Both the position numbers and the translations under genes were made by a program. Below the pieces are notes generated by a model. The model searched no databases and was not told where the DNA came from. It saw only the letters and a program-made list of their open reading frames with translations. Below, piece after piece: positions 24,456-33,900 of a stretch of 50,083 bases of DNA. Source of the DNA: CAZGTQ01 sp964528575. Lineage in GTDB: Bacteria; Planctomycetota; UBA1135; GCA-002686595. The DNA is taken from NCBI GenBank assembly GCA_964528575.1, contig CAZGTQ010000179.1:1-50083 (forward strand), read 5' to 3'. Position 1 is the first letter of the stretch; each line of letters opens with the position of its first letter.

Positions 24456-26429
24456 TCAGGGCGCCAGGATCAGCGGCGCCGTGCCGGTGGCGAACGTCGG
24501 CGTCGTCGTGACGAGGACGAGCGCGGCGTGGTCGAGTTGCAAGCCGGCCTGCGCGGGATTGACCGCCGCGGCCGGCAGCACGATCGCGGCCGTCGCGCGG
24601 CCGTTCGCGTCGAGCACGCCGAGCGTGCCGGCGAACGGGCCCTGGTTCGCCATGCCGAGCGAGGCGAGGGAGTACGCGTCGAAGTTCAGTGGGACGTGAA
24701 CCGCGCCGAGGTCGAATCCCGGCGCCGTGCCCGACGCCGTGCCGGCGACGAGGTAGATGCCGCCCGCGCGCGCGACGCCCGCGTCGATCGAGAGCCTCTG
24801 CACGCCGCCCCCCGCGATCGACAGGCTCGCGACGTCGACCGTCAACGCCGACGCACCGCGCTCGTACGCGCCCATGTCGACGACCGGCGTCGCGCCGACG
24901 CCCGTGTCGGCGACGGACGGGTCGTCCTGGAAGCGGCCGCCGCCGCCGAGATCGAGCACCGCCGTCGCGCTCACGAAGTCGTCGCGGCCCGCGTCGACGC
25001 ACGGCGAGCCGGAGCCGAGGCGCAGGTCGCCGGCGGCGCCGGGGACGACGAAGAGCGGATCGGACGCGATGCAGCCGGGCAGCTTCTCCGGCTCGATCGG
25101 GTCCTCGCCCGGCACCGGCGGATCGAAGATCTTCCCGATGCAGCTCCATGCCGCGTCGAAGTTGCCGCCGACCTCGACCTCCCAGCCGCCCTGCACCTCG
25201 GGATGCGTCGCGACGTTGCCCCACACGATCGTGTTCTCGATCGAGGCGGTCGCGTTCCACCCGCTGACGACGCCGACGTGCTTCTTGCCCTTGTTGTAGG
25301 CGACTGTGCAGCCGACGACGCGCATGTCGTGCGGCTGGAACGCGTAGATCATGAGCCCCGCTCCCTCCCCGCCAGCCTCCGGATACGGGTCCTGCGGCTT
25401 GGGGATCGCCTCGTTGCCCGCGAACAGGCAGTTCTCGACGAGCGAGGGTCCCCACGTGATCAGCCCGCCGCCGAGCTGCGCCTTGTTGCGCAGGAAGACG
25501 CTGTCGCGCACGGTGATCCCCGAGAGGAACGACGCGAGCCCGCCGCCGTACGCGCGGTACGTGCTGACCGGGTAGAAGTGCTTCGCGAGGTTGTCCTCGA
25601 AGCGGCAATCGACCACCTCGATGGGCAGGTCGCCGTAGTGGCACAGGCCGGCGCCCTGCACGTCGCCGCTGCCGGCGACGACGACGTTGCGCGCGAACTC
25701 GCAGCCCACGATCGTCGGCACGCTCGTGCCGGTCGTGAAGAGTCCGCCACCGTGGCCGAGGTGCGTGTAGTTCTCGAGGAAGCGGCAGTCCTGGACGAGC
25801 GGGCTCGAGTCGGAGAGGTACATCGCTCCGCCGGACGCGAACGCCGCTTCGTTGTGCAGGAACGTGCAGTGGCGCACCGTCGGCGACGCGGAGACGCAGT
25901 AGAGTCCGCTACCGTACATCAGCTCGTGACCCGCGGGCGTGCCGGCCGGTCCGGTCGCCCCCTTCTCGATCAGGAATCCGTCGAGCACCGTCGCGGGTCC
26001 GACGTTCTCGGCCCGGACGACGTGGCCGCAGTTCGGCGTGTTCGTGTTCCAGCTCGAGTACCAGTACAGGCCGCTGCCGATCACGTCGTCGCCCGCGACG
26101 TCCCCCGAGAGCGACGTGACGTGCGCGTCCCAGTCGCGCTGCTCGCGGAACGTCTCGTGCCCGGCGAAGCCGCCGTAGAGCGCGACGCCGTCGCGCAGGA
26201 CGAAGCTCGCCGTCGCATCGCTCGCCGACGGCGTGTAGACGCCGGCCGCGACCCAGAGCTCGTCGCCGGGCTGGGCCGCCGCGAGCGCCGCTTGCAGGTC
26301 GGGGAACGCGTCCGCCCAACTCACGCCGTCGGCCGCGCCGGTCGCGGACGCGTCGACGTAGCGCACTTCGGCGGAGACGAGGGGGAGGAGGGCGGCGCCG
26401 AGACAGAGGGCGGAGAGGATCGTCTTCAT
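24456..26429 (-). CDS. secreted right-handed beta-helix (choice-of-anchor type) protein
   Basis: A 657-residue exported protein: signal peptide MKTILSALCLGAALLPLVSA, then a YVDASATG-type start and a long array of polymorphic-repeat-like strands (about 20-500; motifs such as GSGLYCVSASPTVRHCTF and GGGLFTTGTSVPTIVGCEF). This is typical of extracellular parallel beta-helix proteins. The last 125 residues are a separate domain (SIAGGGVQRLSIDAG to the end at FATGTAPLILAP) that aligns by eye with the C-terminus of the pair at 37560/38606. It begins 14 nt after the cytochrome gene ends, so the two are very likely cotranscribed. No catalytic residue set is recognisable; adhesion or a surface role is possible. 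Confidence 0.85.
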   Translation of the reverse strand: MKTILSALCLGAALLPLVSAEVRYVDASATGAADGVSWADAFPDLQAALAAAQPGDELWVAAGVYTPSASDATASFVLRDGVALYGGFAGHETFREQRDWDAHVTSLSGDVAGDDVIGSGLYWYSSWNTNTPNCGHVVRAENVGPATVLDGFLIEKGATGPAGTPAGHELMYGSGLYCVSASPTVRHCTFLHNEAAFASGGAMYLSDSSPLVQDCRFLENYTHLGHGGGLFTTGTSVPTIVGCEFARNVVVAGSGDVQGAGLCHYGDLPIEVVDCRFEDNLAKHFYPVSTYRAYGGGLASFLSGITVRDSVFLRNKAQLGGGLITWGPSLVENCLFAGNEAIPKPQDPYPEAGGEGAGLMIYAFQPHDMRVVGCTVAYNKGKKHVGVVSGWNATASIENTIVWGNVATHPEVQGGWEVEVGGNFDAAWSCIGKIFDPPVPGEDPIEPEKLPGCIASDPLFVVPGAAGDLRLGSGSPCVDAGRDDFVSATAVLDLGGGGRFQDDPSVADTGVGATPVVDMGAYERGASALTVDVASLSIAGGGVQRLSIDAGVARAGGIYLVAGTASGTAPGFDLGAVHVPLNFDAYSLASLGMANQGPFAGTLGVLDANGRATAAIVLPAAAVNPAQAGLQLDHAALVLVTTTPTFATGTAPLILAP

Positions 26430-26443
26430 GGCGGGTTGGGAGC

Positions 26444-28771
26444 TCACGTCCCGAGGACGAGGCGCAGGGCGGGGGTGAAGGCGAGACCGAAGAGAGCGCC
26501 GGCGTCGAGCACGACTGCCTGGCCGTGCAGCACGTAGCCGACCACCGTGGGGTTGTTCGGGATCGACCAGCCGATCGACGCGCCGCCGGGCGGAACGACG
26601 ATCGGGACGACTGCCTGCGGCAGGAGCCAAGCCATGCCGCCGAACGCGGTGGGAATGGACGCGTACTCGTTCGACGTGAAGACGAGGGCGGGCGCCGAGC
26701 CGGAGGTCGGGTTGCCCAGCAGGATCGTGACGTGCGACCCGATCGCCGGAGGCGCGTCGGCCGTCAGCGCCGGCACGATGCCGCCGGTCCCGGGGTAGCC
26801 GCTCCCGAACGTCGACCACGACGCGCGGCGCGTCACGGTGACGGTGCCGAGGTTGCTCTCGACGCTGCCGTCCCACGCCGCGAACGTGAACGCGTCGGTC
26901 CCGGCGAAGCCGGGGTCGGGGTGGTAGGTCGCGGTCGTCCCGGCGACGCCGACGCGGCCGTGCGTGGGCTGGCTCACGATCCGCAACGTCAGCGGGTCGC
27001 CGTTGGGATCGCTCGCGACGAGCGCGACCGGCACCGGCGCTTGCGCGACCTCGATCGCCGCGTCCTGAACGACGGCGGGGGAGTTCGTGCTCGCGTCGTC
27101 GTCGTGCGGGCCGTCGTGGCAGCCGTAGCACGACACCTGCGCGCCGCGGAACCACGACTTCGTGCCCCAGGGCGTGTGCAGGTCGCGGTCGCCGAGTATG
27201 CGCGAGAGCACCGTTCCTCGGTAGTCGGTGCCGTGGCAGTCGCGGCACGCGGAGAGGTTCTTCTCGGCGGCGTCGGTGTGGTGGTCGACCCAGAAGTCGC
27301 CGACCGGGTGCAAGCCGTGCGGTCCGCCCGCCGCGACCTCGGGCTGCTCGACGTGGCACGTCGTGCACTCCGACAGCGTGCCGGCGTGCCCCTGCAGCGC
27401 GATCATCTGCAGGTTGTCGTTGCCGTGCAGGCCGGGGTACTCCGCGTGCGTCGAGCCGTGGCACGCCTCGCACGTGAGCCCGCCGTGGCCGGCGGAGAAG
27501 CGGTAGAGCGAGAAGCCCGGCGCCGGCGCGTCCGGATCGGTCGCGAACGTGTCGTCCACGGCGACGCGCAGCGCACCGCTCGGCTCGAACGCGCTCGTGT
27601 AGCGGATCTGGCCGTTGTTGCTCGTCGCCGTGCCCGTGTGGCACGCCTGGCAATTCGGCTGCTCGAGCCATCCCTCGCGCGCGACATCGCCGACCTTCGA
27701 CATCCCGCCGTGGCAGCTCTGGCACTGCATCGCGAGCTCGCCGTCGGACGCGACCGCCGCACCCATGGCGCCGCGCAGACAGCGCGTCTCGGAGCCCGGA
27801 TGGCACGTGTAGCACGCCGAGCGCGCGGCGACGTCGTCGAGCGCGAGCCCGCTCTCGGGGTCCTTCGCGCCCGCGTGCTTCGCGTGCATCGCGATCGTGA
27901 GCTGCGTGATCCCGGCCTGGCCCGTCCCGGGCAGCGCGTTCGAGCGGTGGCAGCTCGCGCACAGGATCGGCTGGCCCGCGTCGGCGGTCGCGAGCAGGCC
28001 CGCGCTCTGGTAGCCGGCCTGGGTGAGAGCCTGGTCGAACGTCGTCTCGCCGAGGTGCAGCTCGTCGTGCAAGCGCAAGACGTTGCGCCGGTAGTCGTGC
28101 TCGCCGTTCGCGTCGTAGACCCAGCCGGCCGCGGGCTCGGCGTCGGGACCGCTCCCCGAGGCGTGGCAGGCGCGACAGTCCATCTCGGCGCTGACCGGCA
28201 GGACGACGTCGGCGCTCGCCACGACGGAGCCGTTCGAGGCGCGCGCGACGATGCGCATCAGCGGGTAGTTGCGGGTGCGGCCCTGGGAGTCGAGCGGCGT
28301 GATCGGCACGCCTTCGGCGGACCACAGGGAGCGCGCCGGGTCCCAGCCCATCGCCTGCGGCACGTTGGCCGAACCGGGCATGTCGTAGCCCGCTAGGCCG
28401 ACGTCGGGCGTCGTCGAGCCGCCGTAGAGCACGTCGGCGAACGACCAGTAGTCGGTCTTACCCTGGGACGTCGCGTTGAACGAGCCCTCGGGATCGGGGA
28501 CCGCCTCGTACGTGAGCGTCAGACCATCGGCCGGCGTCCCGAGTCGGCCGCTGGGGAGCACGGTCTGGGCCTGCACCGTGTTGAACGGGGGCAGGATCGA
28601 GAACACGGAGTAGTCCGCGTCCATGCAGTGCATGCCGAGGTCGTTCCAGGCGACGACGCGCCAGGTGCCGTCCGCGACCGGCGGGGGCGGCGCGGCGGGG
28701 GCGAGCGTGAACAGGAAGCTCGCCGCGCCCAGCGCGGCGACGGGGACGAGAGATCGATGGGCTCGGCGCAA
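26444..28771 (-). CDS. secreted nine-haem cytochrome c
   Basis: A 775-residue exported protein: signal peptide (about 1-27), an N-terminal domain with the motif VAWNDLGMHCMDADYS (about 40-54), then nine CxxCH haem sites between residues about 199 and 551 (CRACH, CASCH, CYTCH, CQSCH, CQACH, CEACH, CTTCH, CRDCH, CYGCH). A cadherin/Ig-like stretch (DPNGDPLTLRIVSQPTHG) and a C-terminal domain beginning FGSGYPGTGGIVPALTADAP follow; I associate that last type with secreted planctomycete proteins. It likely carries electrons outside the cytoplasmic membrane; partner and direction are unknown. The start is TTG, supported by GGAGG five bases upstream. It is followed by the beta-helix gene and preceded, 113 nt away, by a histidine kinase. 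Confidence 0.9.
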   Translation of the reverse strand: MRRAHRSLVPVAALGAASFLFTLAPAAPPPPVADGTWRVVAWNDLGMHCMDADYSVFSILPPFNTVQAQTVLPSGRLGTPADGLTLTYEAVPDPEGSFNATSQGKTDYWSFADVLYGGSTTPDVGLAGYDMPGSANVPQAMGWDPARSLWSAEGVPITPLDSQGRTRNYPLMRIVARASNGSVVASADVVLPVSAEMDCRACHASGSGPDAEPAAGWVYDANGEHDYRRNVLRLHDELHLGETTFDQALTQAGYQSAGLLATADAGQPILCASCHRSNALPGTGQAGITQLTIAMHAKHAGAKDPESGLALDDVAARSACYTCHPGSETRCLRGAMGAAVASDGELAMQCQSCHGGMSKVGDVAREGWLEQPNCQACHTGTATSNNGQIRYTSAFEPSGALRVAVDDTFATDPDAPAPGFSLYRFSAGHGGLTCEACHGSTHAEYPGLHGNDNLQMIALQGHAGTLSECTTCHVEQPEVAAGGPHGLHPVGDFWVDHHTDAAEKNLSACRDCHGTDYRGTVLSRILGDRDLHTPWGTKSWFRGAQVSCYGCHDGPHDDDASTNSPAVVQDAAIEVAQAPVPVALVASDPNGDPLTLRIVSQPTHGRVGVAGTTATYHPDPGFAGTDAFTFAAWDGSVESNLGTVTVTRRASWSTFGSGYPGTGGIVPALTADAPPAIGSHVTILLGNPTSGSAPALVFTSNEYASIPTAFGGMAWLLPQAVVPIVVPPGGASIGWSIPNNPTVVGYVLHGQAVVLDAGALFGLAFTPALRLVLGT

Positions 28772-28776
28772 GGGGG

Positions 28777-28781
28777 CCTCC
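28777..28781 (-). promoter_or_regulatory. ribosome binding site GGAGG deciding a TTG start
   Basis: On the minus strand GGAGG is followed by five bases and then TTG at 28771. The signal peptide begins directly at that codon, so TTG is the likely start of the cytochrome gene. Confidence 0.7.
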
Positions 28782-28872
28782 GCTTCGAGAGGCGCAGGCT
28801 CCGGACCGGATCGGTCGAGGCAAGGGAGCCCGCCTCACGCTCCATCGGACGACGCTCGCCGCCGCCGAGGGC

Positions 28873-28888
28873 ATGACGAGTGCGTCAT
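28873..28888. promoter_or_regulatory. inverted repeat ATGACG-N4-CGTCAT, possible operator
   Basis: Perfect 6-bp arms around AGTG overlap the 3' end of the histidine kinase gene and lie about 100 bp upstream of the cytochrome start. It could be an operator for the cytochrome/beta-helix genes, but short palindromes arise by chance. Confidence 0.3.
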
Positions 28889-30297
28889 CCCGTGGCGATC
28901 GTGGCGCGGCTCCCCGACAGCGCCGTCACGCTCGGCGTGCGCGGCAGCGACATCTCGAAGCGCGCGCCGCCGCTCGGCGCGCGGCCGACCCGCAGCGACC
29001 CGCCCTGCGCCTCGACCGCGGAGCGCGCCAGCGCCAGCCCCAGGCCGTAGCCCGCCCGGCGTCCCGCCGACACCGGCCCCTGCACGAACGGCTCGAAGAT
29101 CACGTCCCGCAGCTCCGCCGGGACGCCCGGGCCCTCGTCGTCGACGACGACGCTCACCCCGCTGCGGTCGCCCGCGAGCCGCACGCGGACCGTGCCCTCG
29201 GCGCCGGTCCACTGAACCGCGTTCGCCGCGAGGTTGCGCACGGCGCGCAGCAGGGCCTCGCGGTCGCCGGCGAGCACGAGATCGCCCTCGCGGTCGAGGA
29301 CGAGCGTGATGCCGCGCCGCGCCGCCAGCTCGCGCTCGCGCGAGAGGCGCAGCTCGGCCTCCTCGCCCAGATCGAACCGTTCGACGATGCCGCCGCCCGG
29401 CGCGCGCGCGGGCTTGCACAGCGACACGAGGTTGTGCACGGAGTCGGAGAGCTCGTGGAGCTCGTCGAGCTGCCGTCGGAGCAACTCGCTGACGTCCGCG
29501 GGCAGGTTCTCGTCGAGCAGCGCAACCTCGGTGGAGCCCATCAGGTACTGGAGCGGCGAGCGCAGCTCGTGCGCGAGCCCCGCGACGAGCAGCTTCGTCC
29601 GATCCGCCTCGCGCCGCACGTTCGCGTGCATTTCGGCGAGCGCGTCGGCGACTTCGCGGATCTCGTCGGGCGCGCCGGGGATCGTCATGTCGAGCTCCTC
29701 GTCGGGGCTGCGCACGGAGCGCGCGCGGTCGGCGACCTCGTGCAGGAGCCGCGTCGCGCGCCGGCAGAACACGGCGCCTCCGCCGAGCGCGAGGAGCGAG
29801 GCGAGCAAGACCAGGACTCCCGCGCGGCGGCCGAAGCTCCGCAGCAGCGCGTAGCGCGCGCTGGCGTCGATCGCGACGGCGACGACGTGCGCGCCGTGCA
29901 TGCGCCGCGCGCGCCAGCGCAGGTGGCCGCGGCCGCGGACCGTCTCCTCCAGCGGCTCCGGCGCCGGCTCGTCCGGACCGAGCAGCCACGGCGGACCCGT
30001 CTCGGCCAGCAACGCGCCGCCGCGCTCGTCCCACACGCGCAGCGCGATCGACTGGCCCGGATGGTGCGCCTCGAGGTCGCGCAGCACCGCCTCCCACGTC
30101 TGCGGCTCGCCGGGCCGCTCGGGGAAGCGCGCTTCGATCTCGTCGAGCTCCTCGACGAGCAGCGCCGCGAGCTCGCGCTCGGTCGAGCGCACGAGGTACC
30201 ACGCGCTCACGCTCACGCTGACCGCGAGGACGCCGGCGAGGCCGAGCGCCAGGCCGCGCAGGAAGCGCGCGGACAGCGACCAGCGCTCGGGCGTCAC
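28885..30297 (-). CDS. HAMP-containing sensor histidine kinase
   Basis: A 470-residue two-component sensor: TM1 (about 13-35), a periplasmic domain of about 115 residues, TM2 (AGVLVLLASLLALGGG), HAMP, HisKA with LAHELRSPLQYL (phosphoacceptor His) and HATPase with NLAANAVQW, DDEGPGVP and GYGLGLALA. All catalytic boxes are intact. The start is GTG at 30297, overlapping the regulator's stop as GTGA. The pair is therefore coupled, and the regulator at 30294-30974 is its obvious partner. The periplasmic domain has no named fold I recognise. The downstream neighbour is the nine-haem cytochrome, a candidate target. Confidence 0.93.
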   Translation of the reverse strand: MTPERWSLSARFLRGLALGLAGVLAVSVSVSAWYLVRSTERELAALLVEELDEIEARFPERPGEPQTWEAVLRDLEAHHPGQSIALRVWDERGGALLAETGPPWLLGPDEPAPEPLEETVRGRGHLRWRARRMHGAHVVAVAIDASARYALLRSFGRRAGVLVLLASLLALGGGAVFCRRATRLLHEVADRARSVRSPDEELDMTIPGAPDEIREVADALAEMHANVRREADRTKLLVAGLAHELRSPLQYLMGSTEVALLDENLPADVSELLRRQLDELHELSDSVHNLVSLCKPARAPGGGIVERFDLGEEAELRLSRERELAARRGITLVLDREGDLVLAGDREALLRAVRNLAANAVQWTGAEGTVRVRLAGDRSGVSVVVDDEGPGVPAELRDVIFEPFVQGPVSAGRRAGYGLGLALARSAVEAQGGSLRVGRAPSGGARFEMSLPRTPSVTALSGSRATIATG

Positions 30298-30974
30298 GCG
30301 GCTCCCTCCTCGGGCACGCTCAGGCGATAGCCCTCGCCGATGACCGTTCGGATGAGCGGTGCGCCGCGACGATCCACCTTGCGTCGCAGCCGCCCGACGT
30401 GGACGTCGACGACGTTCGAGCCCGGGTCGAAGTCCATGCCCCAGACCTTGCGCAGGAGCTCCTCGCGCGTGTGCACGCGGCTCGGCTCTTCCGCGAGAGC
30501 GCACAGGAGCTCGAACTCGCGCGGCGTCAGCTCGACGAGCTCGCCCGCGCGCTCGACGCGGTGGTGCGCCAGATCGATCGAGAGCTCGCCCACGCGCAGC
30601 GTCGGGAGCGCGCGGCGGCGGCGGACGACCGCGTTCATGCGCGCGAGCAGCTCGGCGAGCGCGAACGGCTTGATGATGTAGTCGTCCGCGCCGAGCTCGA
30701 GGCCGCGCACGCGCTCCTCGACCGCGTCGCGCGCGGTGACGAACAGGACCGGAGTCTCGTCGCCCGCGCCGCGCAGCGACTCGAGCAGCTCCCAGCCCGG
30801 GCGGCCGGGCATCATCACGTCCAGCAGGATCAGGTCGAAGCCGTCCTCGCGCTCGAGGAGCTCGAGCGCTGCGTCGACGCCCTCGGCCGTGCGCGTCGCG
30901 ATGCCGGAGGCGGCGAGCCCCTTCGCGAGGGTCTCGAGAAGGCGAACGTCGTCGTCGACCACCAGGACTTTCAA
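30294..30974 (-). CDS. OmpR/PhoB-family response regulator
   Basis: A 226-residue regulator: receiver domain with acidic pair Asp7/Asp8, phosphoacceptor Asp52 (LILLDVMMPGRPG) and the conserved Lys in IIKPF, then a winged-helix DNA-binding domain (ELTPREFELLCAL through VDVHVGRLRRKVD and GEGYRL). The start is TTG (reading LKVLVVDDD); its bases TTGA overlap the stop of the large upstream gene. No ATG or GTG in frame gives a complete receiver. It overlaps the kinase gene by 4 nt. It probably regulates this operon or the adjacent exported-protein genes. Confidence 0.94.
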   Translation of the reverse strand: MKVLVVDDDVRLLETLAKGLAASGIATRTAEGVDAALELLEREDGFDLILLDVMMPGRPGWELLESLRGAGDETPVLFVTARDAVEERVRGLELGADDYIIKPFALAELLARMNAVVRRRRALPTLRVGELSIDLAHHRVERAGELVELTPREFELLCALAEEPSRVHTREELLRKVWGMDFDPGSNVVDVHVGRLRRKVDRRGAPLIRTVIGEGYRLSVPEEGAA

Positions 30975-33900
30975 GCGCGCGCCATCGTACCCGCTTCCGC
31001 CTCGCCCGCGCCGCCCGCGCCGTCCGCCTCGAGCAGCTCGAGGTCGAGCAGGTGGTGCGACTCGTCGCGGTCGGCTTCGCCGGCGTCGGCGTAGCGGCCC
31101 AGGCGGCGCACGTGCTCGCGGTAGTCGAGGATGTCGATCAAGGACAGCGTCTGGACGACGCGCAACGTCACGAGCTGCTCGGTGATGCGGCCGGGGTGGC
31201 GCAGCACGTCGTCGAGCACGCGCTCGCCCAGCTCGAACGCCCGCTCGCCGTGCGCCGCCCACGTGCGCAGCGCCTCGGCGGCGCCGTTCTCGTCGTGCAC
31301 GGTCGCGCGCCACGCGGCGTGGAACGCGGCGCGCTCGTCCGTCGTCCCGGCGCCGGCGACGTCCGTCCCGTGCGCGCGCCACCAGCGGCGGAACGCGAGC
31401 ACGAGCGCGGGCGACGCGAACGCCGCGGGATGCGGCGCCTCGCGCGCCGCGTCGCGGTACGTCGCGACGAGCACGTCGTGCGCGCCCAGGAGCGAGCGCA
31501 GGCCGCGCCAGTCGCAGCGGTACGCGACCGCGGCGGCGCGGAGCTGCTCGCGGGTCAGCGCGCCGGCGCCGAGCCGCGCGCGCGCCCGCTCGTACAGGCC
31601 CTCGTCGACGAGCTCGGCGAGCCTGCGCACGTCCGCCTCGGCCCGCGCGCGCTCGAGGTGCACGCGGCGCGCCAGCTCGGCGTCCGCGCCGAGGAACGCG
31701 AGATCGAGGTCGACGCCCGTGCCCTCGAGGCCGGTGCGCTCCACGCCCGGCGGACGCGCGCCCAGGTACTCGACGTCCATCCGCGCGCGCAGCCACAGGC
31801 ATGCGTGGGCGCCGGGCGCGCGCATCCGGTCGATCTTGCGGCGCGCGGTCGCGAAGTCGTCCTGCGCGTCTTCCTCGGCCGCGGTCCACGGGCACGGGCG
31901 GCGGATCTCCGCCACGGAGCGCGCGACGATGCGCAAGCCCGCCACGACGCGTCCGAGCGCGCGCCGCGCGAGGCGCACGGGCAGGAGCAGCGCGCGCCCG
32001 CTCTCGAACCAGCGGTGGTAGAGCCGGCGCAGGTCGAGCACGCGCCGCTCGCGCGGGAGCAGGTGCAACGGATAGCTGCCGAACACGCGGCGGAACACGC
32101 GCGTGCGGTCGCGGCGCATCAGCGCGAGCACGCGCGGGCCGAAGCGGCTCTCGATCAGCGCGTCGCGGTCGGGATCGTCGTCGAGGAAGCAGAGCGCGTT
32201 GAACGTCGTCGTCACCTGGCCCGCGGAGAGGTCGCCGCCGTCGTCCGCGCGCTCCTGCGTCGACGTGCCCTCGCGCGACGCGAGCCACGCCTCGAAGCGC
32301 GCCAGCTCCTCGGGCGTCGCGCGCGCCTGCTGGTCGAGCGGCAGCGCGCTGCGGTTGTAGTCGACGATCAGGCGCGCCGTCGCGTGCGAGATCGCCTGCG
32401 TGATGAAGCTGACCCACAGGTACGGCCCGCGCAGCAGCGTGCGCTGGCGGTCGAGATCGAGCGCGAGCAGCGCGCGCTCGTCGCGCCGTCCGATGCGCCG
32501 CGCCGATGCGCGCGCGTGGCGCAACGCCAGGTTGCCGAGGAGCTGGCCCGTCGTGCGCGTGTCCGAGTCGACGAGCAGCCCGCCATCCATGCCGTCCTGG
32601 TAGAGCAGCACGGTGCGCGCGATCGGATCGAAGCTCGTCCCAGCACGGCCCGTCGTGCGCCCGCTCATGTACGAGCTGCGCAGGCCGTCGGCGAAGCGCC
32701 GCGCGCGCGCGGCCGCGTCCGCGTCGCCGCCCAGCCCGCCGTCGAGCGCTCCTACCAACGCCTCCGGTCCGAACACGCGGCGCTCGAAGATGCGCGCGTC
32801 GCGGTCGAGGTGGCGCCGCTTGACCGCGTCCATCAGGTGCAGGAACTGCGCCTCCGAGACCTGCTCGTGGAACTCGGTCGCCTTGCTCGCGAGCCGCTGC
32901 AGCCACCAGCCGATCGACAGGATCAACAGGCACACGCTGCCGAGCACGACGAGCGTCGTCCCGACGAGCTTGCCGAGCTCGTCGGACACGCTCTTCAGCG
33001 CGTCGACGCCGGTGACGTGGAGCAGGAGCTGGACGAGCAGGTAGATGCCGCCCAGGAGCAGCAGCCGGTACGCCGGCCGCGCCGAGCGCTTGACCATCGT
33101 CGTGCCGATGCGGTCGACGAGCTCCGCCGGCGTGACCGTGCCGTGCAGGTCCGCGAGCCATTGGATGCGCGCGTAGTTGCGCCGCAGCTTGTCGGCGACG
33201 TGCCGCACCGCGCGCGCGCAGACGTCGGCGTCGCTCTCGGACGGAGCGAGCGCGGGCAGCCAGGACGAGACGAGCGGCGTCCAGCGCAGCGGCGCGCGCG
33301 CGAACAGCCGCACGACGCGCGCGAGCTTCGCGCTCAGCTCGTGGCCGAGGCGCGCCTCGAGCTCTTCGCCGGTGATCTCCTGGAGCCGGTCGAGCACCTC
33401 GTCGGCGCAGAGCTCGGGTCCGCGCGCCGCGCCGGCCGCCGCGCGCTCGGGCCGGCGAGCCGCGCCCGCGTCGCGCGCCGCGCGCAGCGCGTCGGTGCGG
33501 GCGCGGGCGAGCTCCGCCGCGCCGCGCTCGTCCGCCTCGTCGAGCGCGCGCTCCCAGAGGGCGTCGAGCTCGGAGCGCACGCGCCAGAAGCGCGGCCAGC
33601 TCCCATGGCGCGCGGCGCGGGCGCGGCTGCGCTCGGCCGGGGTCGGGTGCAGGAGCACGCTCTGGCCCAGCAGGTGTCCGTGGCGGCGCACGACGCGGTC
33701 GAGGCCGCGCGCGAGGAAGCCGAGCGCGCGCGCCATCCGGATCGCGGGCAGGAAGAGGCGCATGTAGCGCGCGACGCGCGGCAGGCGCACGAGGCGCACG
33801 GCGCGGACCGCGCGCGTCGGGTCGGTGCCGAGTTGGCCGAGCAAGAGCCCGTAGGGGATCGCCGGGAGCAGGTCGACGAGGAAGTGGCGGCCGAACCAGC

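Noticed and set aside
24456..28325. single very long protein covering the beta-helix and cytochrome genes
   Set aside because: The upstream part is the antisense-like wrong frame of the cytochrome; a clear signal peptide starts the beta-helix protein at 26429.
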